A stretch of 64,000 nt of DNA from Enemella evansiae (GTDB lineage: Bacteria; Actinomycetota; Actinomycetes; Propionibacteriales; Propionibacteriaceae), in contig NZ_NMVP01000033.1 of NCBI RefSeq assembly GCF_002250705.1, forward strand, positions 124,001-188,000, given 5' to 3'. The notes under the pieces are model-generated. The model was given only the letters and a program-made list of their open reading frames with translations, did not search any database and was not told the DNA's origin. Below, one piece after another: positions 15,212 to 23,644 of the stretch (its first letter is position 1; every line of letters begins with the position of its first letter). The translations under genes and the position numbers were made by a program.

Positions 15212-16915
15212 TCAGAAATTCGCGGGTTCGGTGTATTCGCCCCATTCGGCGCGCAGGGTGTTGCAAATCTCGCCGAGGGTGGCTTCGGCGCGGACCGCCT
15301 CGAGCATCGGTTCGATCATGTTCTCGCTGCCGCGGGCCGCGCCCAGCATCCGCTCCAGGGCGGCGTCCACCCGGGCCTGGTCGCGGGTACCGCGCCGCTC
15401 GGTGAGCAGGCGTACCTGCTCGCGCTCGACCTCGTGCGAGACCCGCAGGATCTCCAGCTCCCCGGTCACCGAGGAGGTGTGCGCATTGACGCCGACGATC
15501 CGCTTCTCGCCCTTCTCCAGCAGGGTCTGCGCGATGAACGCCGAATCGGCGATCTCACCGGTGAACCAGCCCTCCTCGATCCCGCGGAGCAGCCCGGAGG
15601 TGACCGGGCCGATCTCGTGCTCGCCGTCCGGCTGGGCCTGCTCGCCGAGCTTGAGGATCTGCGCGAAGATCTTCTCCGCCTCCGCCTCGATCCGGTCGGT
15701 GAGCGCCTCGACGTACCAGGAACCGCCGAGCGGGTCGGCCACGTTCAGCACCCCGGTCTCCTCGGCGATCACCTGCTGGGTGCGCAGCGCGATCTCGGCG
15801 GCCCGCTCACTGGGCAGCGCCAGGGTCTCGTCGAGGGCATTGGTGTGCAGCGAGTTGGTGCCGCCGAGGACCGCGCTGAGCGCCTCCAGCGCGGTGCGGA
15901 CCACGTTGTTGTAGGGCTGCTGCGCGGTCAGCGAGACGCCGGCGGTCTGGGTGTGGAAGCGCAGCCACTGCGCCTTGGGCGAGGTGGCGCCGAAGTGGTC
16001 GCGCATCCAGCGCGCCCAGATCCGGCGGGCGGCGCGGAACTTGGCGATCTCCTCGAAGAAGTCGATGTGCGCGTCGAAGAAGAAGCTCAGCCCGGGCGCG
16101 AACACGTTGACGTCCAGCCCACGGGACAGGCCCAGCTCGACGTAGCCGAAACCGTCGGCGAGGGTGAACGCCAGCTCCTGGGCGGCGGTCGCCCCGGCCT
16201 CGCGGATGTGGTAGCCGGAGACCGACAGCGGCTTGTACGCCGGGATGTCGCGGGAGGTGTATTCCATCAGGTCGCCGATCAGCCGCAGATGCGGTTCGGG
16301 GGCGAACAGCCACTCCTTCTGGGCGATGTACTCCTTGAAGATGTCGGTCTGCAGGGTGCCGTTCAGCCTGGTGATGTCGCGGCCCTGCCGCTCGGCGGCG
16401 ACCAGGTACATGCAGAACACCGGCACCGCGGGACCGGAGATGGTCATCGAGGTGGTGACCTGTTCCAGGTCGATCTCGTCGAACAGGATCTCCATGTCGG
16501 CGGCCGAGTCGATGGCCACCCCGCAGTGCCCGACCTCACCGAGCGAGCGGGGATCGTCGGAGTCGCGGCCCATCAACGTCGGCATGTCGAAGGCGACCGA
16601 GAGCCCGCCGCCGCCCGCGCCGAGGATCATCTTGTAGCGCTCGTTGGTCTGCCGGGCGTTGCCGAAGCCGGCGAACTGCCGGATCGTCCAGGGACGGCCG
16701 CGGTAGCCGGTGGCGTACAGACCGCGGGTGTAGGGGTACTCCCCCGGCCAGCCGATCCGTTCCATCCGCTCGTCCGCAGCCTCGTCGGCGGGACCGTAGA
16801 CCGGTTCCACCTCGAGCCCCGACAGCGTGCTGAAGTCGGCGTCGCGCACCTTGCCCGAGTCGACGGCCTGCTGCCAGGCGGCGAGCCAGCGGTCGTGTCC
16901 GGTCGTCTCAGCCAT
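15212..16915 (-). CDS. icmA: Isobutyryl-CoA mutase-type large subunit (methylmalonyl-CoA mutase superfamily)
   Basis: 567 residues, the length of the stand-alone ICM large subunit, comprising the TIM-barrel substrate domain without a C-terminal B12-binding domain. The two residues that set substrate choice can be read by alignment to Propionibacterium MCM, recalled from memory: MCM Tyr89 (RQYAGF) is Phe81 here (RQFAGF), and MCM Arg207 is Gln199 here (KEYIAQK). The Phe/Gln pair is that of isobutyryl-CoA mutase, which interconverts isobutyryl- and n-butyryl-CoA. The small B12-binding partner (IcmB) is not in the window. The ATG at 16915 follows GGAGGT. meaB (27360) and a cobalamin adenosyltransferase (47061) could serve it. 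Confidence 0.85.
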   Translation of the reverse strand: MAETTGHDRWLAAWQQAVDSGKVRDADFSTLSGLEVEPVYGPADEAADERMERIGWPGEYPYTRGLYATGYRGRPWTIRQFAGFGNARQTNERYKMILGAGGGGLSVAFDMPTLMGRDSDDPRSLGEVGHCGVAIDSAADMEILFDEIDLEQVTTSMTISGPAVPVFCMYLVAAERQGRDITRLNGTLQTDIFKEYIAQKEWLFAPEPHLRLIGDLMEYTSRDIPAYKPLSVSGYHIREAGATAAQELAFTLADGFGYVELGLSRGLDVNVFAPGLSFFFDAHIDFFEEIAKFRAARRIWARWMRDHFGATSPKAQWLRFHTQTAGVSLTAQQPYNNVVRTALEALSAVLGGTNSLHTNALDETLALPSERAAEIALRTQQVIAEETGVLNVADPLGGSWYVEALTDRIEAEAEKIFAQILKLGEQAQPDGEHEIGPVTSGLLRGIEEGWFTGEIADSAFIAQTLLEKGEKRIVGVNAHTSSVTGELEILRVSHEVEREQVRLLTERRGTRDQARVDAALERMLGAARGSENMIEPMLEAVRAEATLGEICNTLRAEWGEYTEPANF

Positions 16916-16969
16916 CACTACCTCCGTCGGTACATGCCTCACGCACCATTGTGCGCGACATCTCACTCC

Positions 16970-16995
16970 AAAATACTAGGGCCTCCTACTATTTT
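16970..16995. promoter_or_regulatory. AT-rich inverted repeat in the icmA upstream region
   Basis: AAAATACTAG (16970-16979) and CTACTATTTT (16986-16995) are inverted with one mismatch and a 6-nt GC spacer. The site is 55 nt upstream of icmA and contains TAGTAT on its strand, a possible -10. It stands out in this GC-rich DNA and has the geometry of a dimeric-repressor operator. Confidence 0.5.
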
Positions 16996-17134
16996 CCATC
17001 CGCGGTGCGGCGAGGGTTCCCCGATGAGCCGAGTCTCACCAAGGCGTCACCTGCCGGACACCCGGAGTACGCCGGGATGCCGGTTTCCGCTGATGGATTG
17101 GGCACCGCTCGCACCCACCCCCAGGAGTCATCTG

Positions 17135-18364
17135 ATGCGCGTACGCCCCGCCCGCCTGCTCGCCGGCGCCCTCACCTCGATGCTCGCCCTCACCCTCGGC
17201 GTACCCGCCGCGCAGGCCGCACCTGGCCCGAGCGCACCGATCGCCGACCGCCTGCGGCTCGGCGACGCCGATCTGCCGGAGACCCGCACCAGCACCGACC
17301 TGGCCCCCGGGGTCACGCTGACCCAGGTGGTGCGCGGCAGCGGGACCGCGGTGCCGGCGGAGTACGAGACCACCACCCGAGGCCCCTGGCGGGTCTGGGC
17401 GCTGCGGATCGATCCGCAGCGTGCGAAGGGCCAGCTCGTCGCCACCGACGGCCCGGACATCGCCCGCACCGAGACCGTGGACGTGCTGAACCGCTACGCC
17501 GGCGGACTGGCCGCGGTGAACGGCAGCTTCTTCACCTTCACCGCCGACCGGCAATACCCGGGCGATCCGGTGGGCCTGTCGGTGCGCGCCGGCGAACTGC
17601 TCAGCGAGCCGACGACCTATGACCGCGAGTCGGATCTGATCTTCGACGCCAAGCAGAACCGGTTGCGGATCACCCGAACCTCCTGGACCGGCACCCTGAC
17701 CGACCGCGAGAGCGGCACCCGCACCCCACTGGAGGCGATCAACCATCCGCCGGCCGTCGACCAGACGGTGCGCTTCACCCCCGAGTTCGCGGCGCGTACG
17801 CCCGAGGGCGCGGGTCTGGAGCTGGTCCTGAACCGGGACAACTGCGTGGTGCGCAGCGCTCCGGTCCGCGGCACCGCTCTGGCCGCCGGGGAGACCTCGA
17901 TCCAGGCGACCGGTGCGGACGTGGCCGCCCTGCAGCAACTCGCCACCGGCTGCATCGACATCGCCAGCCAGCTGCGCGACGCCGCGGGTGAGCCGATCAA
18001 GCTGAAGCCGCACACCTATGCGGTCAACGGCCGCGTGGAGCTGCTCCGCGACGGCAAGGACCTGACCACACCGATCCCCGGGGATTCCTTCTATGCCAGG
18101 AATCCGCGCACCGTCGCCGGTACCGACGCCAACGGCGTCATCACCCTGATCGTGATCGACGGTCGCCAGCCGACCAGCGTCGGCACCACGATTCCGGAGA
18201 CCGCGCAGGTGGCCCGCGACTTCGGGTTGACCGATGCGCTCAACCTGGACGGCGGCGGTTCCTCGACGATGGTCGCCCCCGATCAGATCGTGAATCAGCC
18301 GAGTGGCACCGCACCGCGACCGGTCGGTGACGCCCTGGTCTGGCTCCCCCGCCGCGGCAACTGA
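17135..18364 (+). CDS. Secreted phosphodiester glycosidase (NAGPA/DUF2233-like)
   Basis: 409 residues with a Sec signal peptide (MRVRPARLLAGAL..., likely cleavage near AAQAA at about 30). The rest matches the phosphodiester glycosidase family named after the mammalian uncovering enzyme NAGPA, with key segments GGLAAVNGSFF, TLIVIDGRQ and LNLDGGGSSTMV. In bacteria the substrate is usually unknown; surface glycopolymers joined by phosphodiesters, such as teichoic acids or capsules, are plausible. CAGGAG lies 7 nt before the ATG. A much longer open frame extends upstream across the mutase gene but is an antisense shadow. Confidence 0.85.
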   Translation: MRVRPARLLAGALTSMLALTLGVPAAQAAPGPSAPIADRLRLGDADLPETRTSTDLAPGVTLTQVVRGSGTAVPAEYETTTRGPWRVWALRIDPQRAKGQLVATDGPDIARTETVDVLNRYAGGLAAVNGSFFTFTADRQYPGDPVGLSVRAGELLSEPTTYDRESDLIFDAKQNRLRITRTSWTGTLTDRESGTRTPLEAINHPPAVDQTVRFTPEFAARTPEGAGLELVLNRDNCVVRSAPVRGTALAAGETSIQATGADVAALQQLATGCIDIASQLRDAAGEPIKLKPHTYAVNGRVELLRDGKDLTTPIPGDSFYARNPRTVAGTDANGVITLIVIDGRQPTSVGTTIPETAQVARDFGLTDALNLDGGGSSTMVAPDQIVNQPSGTAPRPVGDALVWLPRRGN

Positions 18365-18406
18365 CGGGTCTCGTGGGCCCGGGTGGCCCTGTGGTTTCAT
18401 GACGAT

Positions 18407-20125
18407 GTGAGCGACAGCGACGTCAACGACAGCCAGCCGAACGACCCCACGACGGCCTACCGGGCCGCCCGCGACCAGCTGCTGCGGCTGCGCACCGATC
18501 AGCCGCGCGCGGTGGCCGAGTTCACCTGGCCACGGATCGGCGACCGCTTCAACTGGGCCCATGACTGGTTCGATGTGGTCGCCGCCGAGCATCCGGAGCG
18601 GGCGGCGCTGACCATCGTCGAGGACGACCTGTCGGCGCACCAGGCAAGTTATGGCGAGCTGTCCCGCCGCTCCCACCAGCTCGCCCGCTGGCTGTCCGAG
18701 CTGGGCATCGGCCGCGGTGATGCGGTGTTGGTGATGCTGGGCAACCAGACCGAGCTGTGGGAGATCATGCTGGCGGTCTTCAAGCTCGGCGCGGTGGTGC
18801 TGCCGACGACGACCGCGCTCGGGTCGGCCGACCTGGCGGACCGGGTGCAGCGCGGCAACGTCCGCGCGGTCGTCTGCACCCCCGACGAGGTGGCGAAGTT
18901 CGACGGACTGGCCGATGATCTGGTGCGGATCTGTGTCGGTGCGGCACCGGCGGGCTGGCAGGCGTACGCCGATGCGGACCGGGTGGACGATGCACCGGTG
19001 CCGCATCCGGGGACCGCCCCGGATGATCGGATGCTGCTCTACTTCACCTCTGGCACCACCAGCCGGCCGAAGCTGGTCGAGCACACCCAGGTTTCCTATC
19101 CGGTCGGGCATTTCTCGACGATGTACTGGCTCGGACTGCAGCCGGGCGATGTGCATCTGAACGTCTCCTCGCCGGGCTGGGCCAAGCACGCCTGGTCGAA
19201 CTTCTTCGCACCGTGGATCGCGCAGGCCACCGCGGTGGTGTTCAACTACGCCCGGTTCGACGCCGCGACCCTGTTGCGGGTGCTGACCGAGCAGGGGGTC
19301 ACCTCCTTCTGCGCACCGCCGACGGTGTGGCGGATGCTGATCAAGAACGATCTCGGCGAGCGGCCGGGTTCGCTGCGCGAGGCACTCGCCGCGGGTGAGC
19401 CGCTGAACCCCGAGGTGATCGCCCAGGTGGATCAGCACTGGGGGCTGACGGTGCGCGACGGGTTCGGCCAGACCGAGACCACCGCGCAGCTGGCGAACGC
19501 TCCGGGGCAACCGGTACGCCCCGGTTCGATGGGCCGGCCGCTGCCCGGAATCCCTTCGGTGCTTGTGGATCCGGTCAGCGGGGAGCGTGTCGACGGGGTC
19601 GGTGAGGGCGAGTTGTGCCTGGATCTGGCCGACCACCCACTGGCGCTGATGACCGGTTATCTGGGTGACGACGGCCGCAATGACGAGGCGATGGCCGGCG
19701 GCTTTTATCACACCGGTGATGTGGCCAGTCGGGACGCGGAGGGTTACATCACCTACATCGGGCGTACCGACGATGTCTTCAAGGCCAGCGATTACAAGAT
19801 CTCGCCGTTCGAGCTGGAGTCGGTGCTGATCGAGCATCCGGCGGTCGCCGAGGCGGCTGTCGTGCCGGCGAGCGATCCGGTACGCCTGGCGGTGCCGAAG
19901 GCGTACGTCGCGCTGGCCGCCGGTCACGAACCGAGCGAGGAGACCGCGCTGGCGATCCTCACCTTCGCCCGGGAACGATTGGCACCCTTCCAGCGGATCC
20001 GGAAGCTGGAGTTCTTCGAACTGCCGAAGACCGTGTCCGGCAAGATCCGCCGCGTCGAACTGCGGGCCCGCGAGGAACAGGGCTCCGCCGGCCCCGAATA
20101 CACCGACGACTCCCTGCGCGGCTGA
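18407..20125 (+). CDS. Medium-chain acyl-CoA synthetase-like AMP-forming ligase
   Basis: About 572 residues. All adenylate-forming motifs are present: P-loop YFTSGTTSRPK, GFGQTETT, YHTGDVASRDAEGYITYIGR and the C-terminal lysine loop KTVSGKIRR. The stretch SSPGWAKHAWSNFFAPW is typical of the medium-chain acyl-CoA synthetase (MACS) branch. It should activate a short/medium-chain or branched acid to its CoA ester; isobutyrate or butyrate would suit the nearby icmA, but this is inference. The start is uncertain: GTG 18407 (taken) or in-frame GTG 18383, both without a Shine-Dalgarno. Confidence 0.87.
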   Translation: MSDSDVNDSQPNDPTTAYRAARDQLLRLRTDQPRAVAEFTWPRIGDRFNWAHDWFDVVAAEHPERAALTIVEDDLSAHQASYGELSRRSHQLARWLSELGIGRGDAVLVMLGNQTELWEIMLAVFKLGAVVLPTTTALGSADLADRVQRGNVRAVVCTPDEVAKFDGLADDLVRICVGAAPAGWQAYADADRVDDAPVPHPGTAPDDRMLLYFTSGTTSRPKLVEHTQVSYPVGHFSTMYWLGLQPGDVHLNVSSPGWAKHAWSNFFAPWIAQATAVVFNYARFDAATLLRVLTEQGVTSFCAPPTVWRMLIKNDLGERPGSLREALAAGEPLNPEVIAQVDQHWGLTVRDGFGQTETTAQLANAPGQPVRPGSMGRPLPGIPSVLVDPVSGERVDGVGEGELCLDLADHPLALMTGYLGDDGRNDEAMAGGFYHTGDVASRDAEGYITYIGRTDDVFKASDYKISPFELESVLIEHPAVAEAAVVPASDPVRLAVPKAYVALAAGHEPSEETALAILTFARERLAPFQRIRKLEFFELPKTVSGKIRRVELRAREEQGSAGPEYTDDSLRG

Positions 20126-20142
20126 TTCACGCGAATCCCACG

Positions 20143-20202
20143 CTCATCGAGTAGCTCGGCATGCGCAGCGAAGCGGAGCAATGCCGAGCGTGTCGAGATG
20201 AG
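20143..20202. repeat. Family A palindromic repeat
   Basis: CTCATCGAGTAG left and GTGTCGAGATGAG right. The inner stem pairs CTCGGCAT with ATGCCGAG around GCGCAGCGAAGCGGAGCA, the same loop type as at 4824. It follows the ligase stop by 17 nt. Confidence 0.8.
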
Positions 20203-20213
20203 CCGCAGCGGAG

Positions 20214-20254
20214 GTTCATCTCGACACGGTCGCTGCGCGACCTACTCGATGAAC
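20214..20254. repeat. Family A palindromic repeat, short form
   Basis: GTTCATCTCGACACGGTCGC opposite GCGACCTACTCGATGAAC. Ends and stem match the tandem copies at 21487-21590 but in reverse orientation. Confidence 0.8.
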
Positions 20255-20353
20255 ATGGGTGAGCCACATCGTGAAACACCGTTCCACAACTCTGGACGAA
20301 CCCGGGGTCAGGGTGGCACGGTGGTACGGGTCACCAGCGATCCGAGGAGAACC

Positions 20354-21484
20354 ATGCCGATCACCCGTCGTACCCTGCTGGCCGCCACCTCGCTCGGCGC
20401 ACTCGCCGCCGGTGGCTTCACGCTGACCGCGAAGGCGGCTGCGACGTTCTACGCCAAGATCGTCCAGGAACCCGGTGACTACGAGGCCCGCTTCCCCGAC
20501 ATCCTGAAGCTGAACGACGGCCGATTGATGGCCGTCTGGCACCGCGCCACCTCACACGCCGGCAGCATCGGCACGATCCAGCTCTCCTTCGGTTCCACCG
20601 ATGGCAGAACCTGGTCCACACCGACGCCCGCGCTGGCCAACCCCGGCACGATGTCCGGCATCGACACCCGCGATCCGAAGATCGGCAAGATGAACGACGG
20701 CAGCGTGGTGATGACCTTCTTCACCCCCGCCGGCAAGGTCTATCAATCCGCCTGGAAGCCCGGCTGGACCCGGTTCACCGATCCCGTCGAGGTCGTCACC
20801 AGCGGCATCACCGTGAAGTATTCGCACGGCTCCCCACTCGCGCTGGCCGCCAGCGGCACTCGCACCAACGAGGTGCTGGTGCCGTTCTACACCACCGGTA
20901 CCAGCGGCGGTGCCTGGTTCGTCCGGACCCGCTGGGATGCACCGACGAACAAGCTCATCACGATCGAATCGCCCCAGCGGATCATCCAGAACAACAACCC
21001 CGTCGGCCGTGCCTACCAGGAACCCAGCTTCGTCCAGTTCGGCAACACCATCGTCTGCGGCGTCCGGGCCGAGCAGGACGGCGGTGGCTCGCCGGTCATC
21101 ATCGCCTGGTGGGACGCCTATGTGGCCACCCCGACCTACCGCTACCAGTCCTTCACCGGCGTACTCGCCAACTCCCACCATCTGCTCAAGACCAGCGACG
21201 GCAAGGTCCTGTTCACCTATGGCGACAAGGCACAGGCCCGCCGACCCACCGTCGGGATGATGATCAGCAACCCCACCCAGAACTGGGTCAAGGGCACGGT
21301 GGTGCCGATCTACGACTCCGGTGCCGACGACCAGGCGAATCCCTCGAGCGTCGAACTGTCCGCCGGCACCTACCTCACCCTCGGTTACAACGCCAAGGCC
21401 AAGGGGACCACCGACACCGCCTCCACCTCACCGAGCGGTGGCACGTTGTGGGTGCTGCGCACCACCAGCGCCGACTACGCCTGA
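20354..21484 (+). CDS. Secreted sialidase-fold (BNR/Asp-box) protein, putative Tat substrate
   Basis: 376 residues. The N-terminus has twin arginines in RRTLLAATSL and an Ala-rich core ending near AKAAA, consistent with a Tat signal. The mature part looks like a sialidase-type beta-propeller: an Asp-box S-T-D-G-R-T-W near residue 80, repeated aromatic strands, and an RFPDILKLNDGRL segment reminiscent of the FRIP region. It may remove sialic acids or related nonulosonic acids from external glycans, but only one clear Asp-box is seen and the catalytic Arg triad cannot be confirmed by eye. The ATG at 20354 follows GAGGAG. It is 2.2 kb from the CMP-sialate synthetase-like gene. Confidence 0.75.
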   Translation: MPITRRTLLAATSLGALAAGGFTLTAKAAATFYAKIVQEPGDYEARFPDILKLNDGRLMAVWHRATSHAGSIGTIQLSFGSTDGRTWSTPTPALANPGTMSGIDTRDPKIGKMNDGSVVMTFFTPAGKVYQSAWKPGWTRFTDPVEVVTSGITVKYSHGSPLALAASGTRTNEVLVPFYTTGTSGGAWFVRTRWDAPTNKLITIESPQRIIQNNNPVGRAYQEPSFVQFGNTIVCGVRAEQDGGGSPVIIAWWDAYVATPTYRYQSFTGVLANSHHLLKTSDGKVLFTYGDKAQARRPTVGMMISNPTQNWVKGTVVPIYDSGADDQANPSSVELSAGTYLTLGYNAKAKGTTDTASTSPSGGTLWVLRTTSADYA

Positions 21485-21486
21485 GG

Positions 21487-21534
21487 CCCACGTTCATCGA
21501 GTAGGTCGCCCAGCGACCGTGTCGAGATGAACCC
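21487..21534. repeat. Family A repeat, tandem copy 1
   Basis: A 48-nt unit (CCCACGTTCATCGAG... to ...GAGATGAACCC) with inner stem GGTCGC/GCGACC, two nt after the TGA of the sialidase-like gene. Confidence 0.85.
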
Positions 21535-21542
21535 CGCACACC

Positions 21543-21590
21543 CCCACGTTCATCGAGTAGGTCGCCCAGCGACCGTGTCGAGATGAACCC
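21543..21590. repeat. Family A repeat, tandem copy 2 (identical)
   Basis: All 48 nt are identical to the copy at 21487-21534. The two are separated by 8 nt, indicating a recent duplication. Confidence 0.85.
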
Positions 21591-21598
21591 GAGTACGC

Positions 21599-21632
21599 CG
21601 GTTGAGCGAGGAGCGCAGCGACGAGTCGAAAC
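21599..21632 (+). repeat. Family B palindromic repeat
   Basis: GGTTGAGCGAGGAGCGC joined to GCGACGAGTCGAAACC. The ends GGTTGAGCG/AGTCGAAACC define the family. It lies upstream of the DUF222/HNH gene, with an oppositely oriented relative at 23582 beyond the gene. Confidence 0.75.
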
Positions 21633-21721
21633 CAAGCCCCAGAAAAGATCAAAACCTTTGGGTGCAGAGTCGTACATGTGTGCTATTGTTAGACGTGGCA
21701 GATGAGAGGAGGTGACCAGAG

Positions 21722-23350
21722 ATGACCACCAACCCACGAGCCGAAGTGTTCGCCGCGATCCGCGCCGAAAGCGAGCAGATCGCCCAGACCGAAGCCCGCC
21801 GCCTCGTTGCGATCGCCGCCGCCTGCGACACCTACTCCGGCCTCAACACCCACACCGACGAACTCACCGCGAGAGTCCTGCACGGCGAACAGCTCGTCTT
21901 CCCCGGCGCGGACGGCACCCCCGGCATCACCGAGTTCTTCCACCTCGAATTGGCGATGTCACTGGGCTGCTCGCCCGAGACGGCGCAGGTCTGGACCGCC
22001 GACGTACTCAACCTGCGGCATCGGCATCCGATCCTGTGGCAGGCCACCTTGGACTGCGACATCCCCGTCTGGGTCGCCCGCGATGTCTCCCGCGCCGCGC
22101 TGCAGCTGTCCTTCACCCAGGCCCGCGAGTTCGACTCCCTGTGGTCACTCCGGCTGGTGCCCCTCACTCCGAAGCGCGCGGTCGCGACGACCGAGGCCCA
22201 GGTCGCGTTGATGCTCAACGACAACAAAGAAGCCGAACGCCAGGCCGCGAAGAAGCAACGCCGCGTCGAGTTCACCCCCAGCCGGCATACTCCCGGCATC
22301 ACCGACCTCTACGCCAACCTCGACGCCGGTGACGCCGCCCACCTGAACGGCACCCTGGATCGCCTCGCCGACATCCTCAAAGCCGGCGGTGCCGACGGGT
22401 CCAGGGACGAACTCCGCGCCGAAGCCCTCGGCCATCTCGCGCATCCCGACCGGGCCCGGCAACTGCTCCAGCCCTCGCTGTTCGACGGCGCGACCGTCAC
22501 GCCTACGGGTGAGGTGGTCAACAAGCACGGGGAGATCGTCACACCCACCTCCGAACGGTGCCGGCACGGCGCGGAGCTGATCCTGCACGTCCACCAGAAA
22601 GACCTCGCCAACCGCCGCGGCGGCGAAGGCGAAAAGCTCGGCCCGGTCACCCTCCAGCACCTGAAGGAACTGCTGGAGCGCTGCACCGGGACCGTGAAAG
22701 TGCGGCCGGTGATCGATCTGGCCGCCCCGGTGATGGTGAACACCTACCGACCCAGCGACGAGCTCGCCATGCGCGTCAAACTCCGCGACCGGTATGTGAT
22801 GTTCCCCCGCTCGAATCGCTCCGCGTTCGGCCGCGGCATCGACCTCGATCACACGATCCCCGCACCCGAGGGTCCGACCAGCTCGGACAACCTCGGACCG
22901 TTGAACCGGACCTCGCACCGCGCCAGAACCCACGCCGGGTTCATTCTCGAGCAACCCTCACCCGGGGTGTTCCACTGGAAAACACCCGCAGGGCAGGAAG
23001 CATGGGTCAGCCACCACGGCACCTGGAACCATCCACCACCCGATCACCTGATCAACGACCCGGCCGCCTCACTCTCCCGAACCGAACAACTCCTCCGCGA
23101 CACCCTCGGCAACGGGCGAACCCAGCTGGATAGGGAACAGGCCGAAGCCGAACAAGCAGCCGACGAAGCCCGCGAACGCGAGCGACTCCGCCGCGCCCGC
23201 AAGAACCAACGCCTCCGCGACCTACGCCAGGCTGCCCGCGACCAGGCAAACCACCGAGCCGCATCGGAGCAGTCCGCGAAGCAGACGAAGCGACCAAAGA
23301 AGCCGGCTCCGCCGGAATCCCAACCTGCCCTGATTCCCCACCAGGAATAG
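21722..23350 (+). CDS. DUF222 (13E12-type) HNH endonuclease-like protein
   Basis: 542 residues. The N-terminal ~350 residues are the helical DUF222 domain found in the multicopy 13E12-type genes of actinobacteria (SLGCSPETAQVWTADVLNLR, DAGDAAHLNGTLDRLADIL). The HNH nuclease core follows at about 375-415: GIDLDHTIPAPEGPTSSDNL, then NRTSHRARTHAGF, with the first His in LDHT. The C-terminal ~100 residues are charged and coiled-coil-like (Glu/Arg/Ala). GGAGG lies 8 nt before the ATG. Such genes are repeated and mobile-looking in many actinobacteria; the biological role is unknown. Flanking inverted family B repeats fit a cassette. Confidence 0.85.
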   Translation: MTTNPRAEVFAAIRAESEQIAQTEARRLVAIAAACDTYSGLNTHTDELTARVLHGEQLVFPGADGTPGITEFFHLELAMSLGCSPETAQVWTADVLNLRHRHPILWQATLDCDIPVWVARDVSRAALQLSFTQAREFDSLWSLRLVPLTPKRAVATTEAQVALMLNDNKEAERQAAKKQRRVEFTPSRHTPGITDLYANLDAGDAAHLNGTLDRLADILKAGGADGSRDELRAEALGHLAHPDRARQLLQPSLFDGATVTPTGEVVNKHGEIVTPTSERCRHGAELILHVHQKDLANRRGGEGEKLGPVTLQHLKELLERCTGTVKVRPVIDLAAPVMVNTYRPSDELAMRVKLRDRYVMFPRSNRSAFGRGIDLDHTIPAPEGPTSSDNLGPLNRTSHRARTHAGFILEQPSPGVFHWKTPAGQEAWVSHHGTWNHPPPDHLINDPAASLSRTEQLLRDTLGNGRTQLDREQAEAEQAADEARERERLRRARKNQRLRDLRQAARDQANHRAASEQSAKQTKRPKKPAPPESQPALIPHQE

Positions 23351-23382
23351 GATTCCGCACGCTCTCGCCCGCTCAGCCCACC

Positions 23383-23449
23383 GAAATTTGCGGCTCGATC
23401 TCCAACCGGTACCCAGATCGGCCGATTCTGCGATCGAGCCGCAGATTTC
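23383..23449. terminator. Long inverted repeat after the HNH gene
   Basis: Arms of 18 nt (23383-23400 and 23432-23449) match at 17 positions, with core TGCGGCTCGATC/GATCGAGCCGCA and a 31-nt loop. The left arm begins 33 nt after the stop codon, so it can serve as a terminator. The arm length also suits an element end or a nuclease recognition structure. Confidence 0.6.
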
Positions 23450-23581
23450 GCAGACCGCTCTGGTAGGACCGGGCCCAGCACACCAGGGCCCGGGGCGGTG
23501 CAGCCGTCCCGATCACGCGGCCAACACAACCAGGCCAGCCACCGCCACGGCACCACCACCATGACTGCCCATGCCCAGATC

Positions 23582-23610
23582 CCTTCGACTCGCTGGCGCT
23601 CGCTCAGCCG
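23582..23610 (-). repeat. Family B palindromic repeat, inverted orientation
   Basis: CCTTCGACTCGCTGGCGC followed by CGCTCAGCCGG is the reverse complement of the family B pattern (GGCTGAGCG...AGTCGAAGG). With the copy at 21599 it brackets the HNH gene. Confidence 0.7.
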
Positions 23611-23630
23611 GCGCGGGCGGGCATCTGCCC

Positions 23631-23636
23631 TAGATT
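23631..23636 (+). promoter_or_regulatory. -10 hexamer of a probable leaderless promoter
   Basis: TAGATT lies 8 nt before the ATG of the cytidylyltransferase gene, and no Shine-Dalgarno is present. Confidence 0.4.
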
Positions 23637-23644
23637 AGGGGCCT

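Noticed and set aside
15212..16915. Methylmalonyl-CoA mutase as identity of the mutase
   Set aside because: The two substrate-specifying positions are Phe and Gln, and the B12 domain is absent, as in the isobutyryl-CoA mutase large subunit.
15434..17134. Upstream part of a 976-codon plus-strand frame joined to the phosphodiester glycosidase
   Set aside because: It is antisense to icmA. The real glycosidase begins at 17135 with a ribosome site and signal peptide.
17036..19927. A 963-codon minus-strand frame
   Set aside because: It is antisense to the glycosidase and acyl-CoA synthetase genes and has shadow-type composition.
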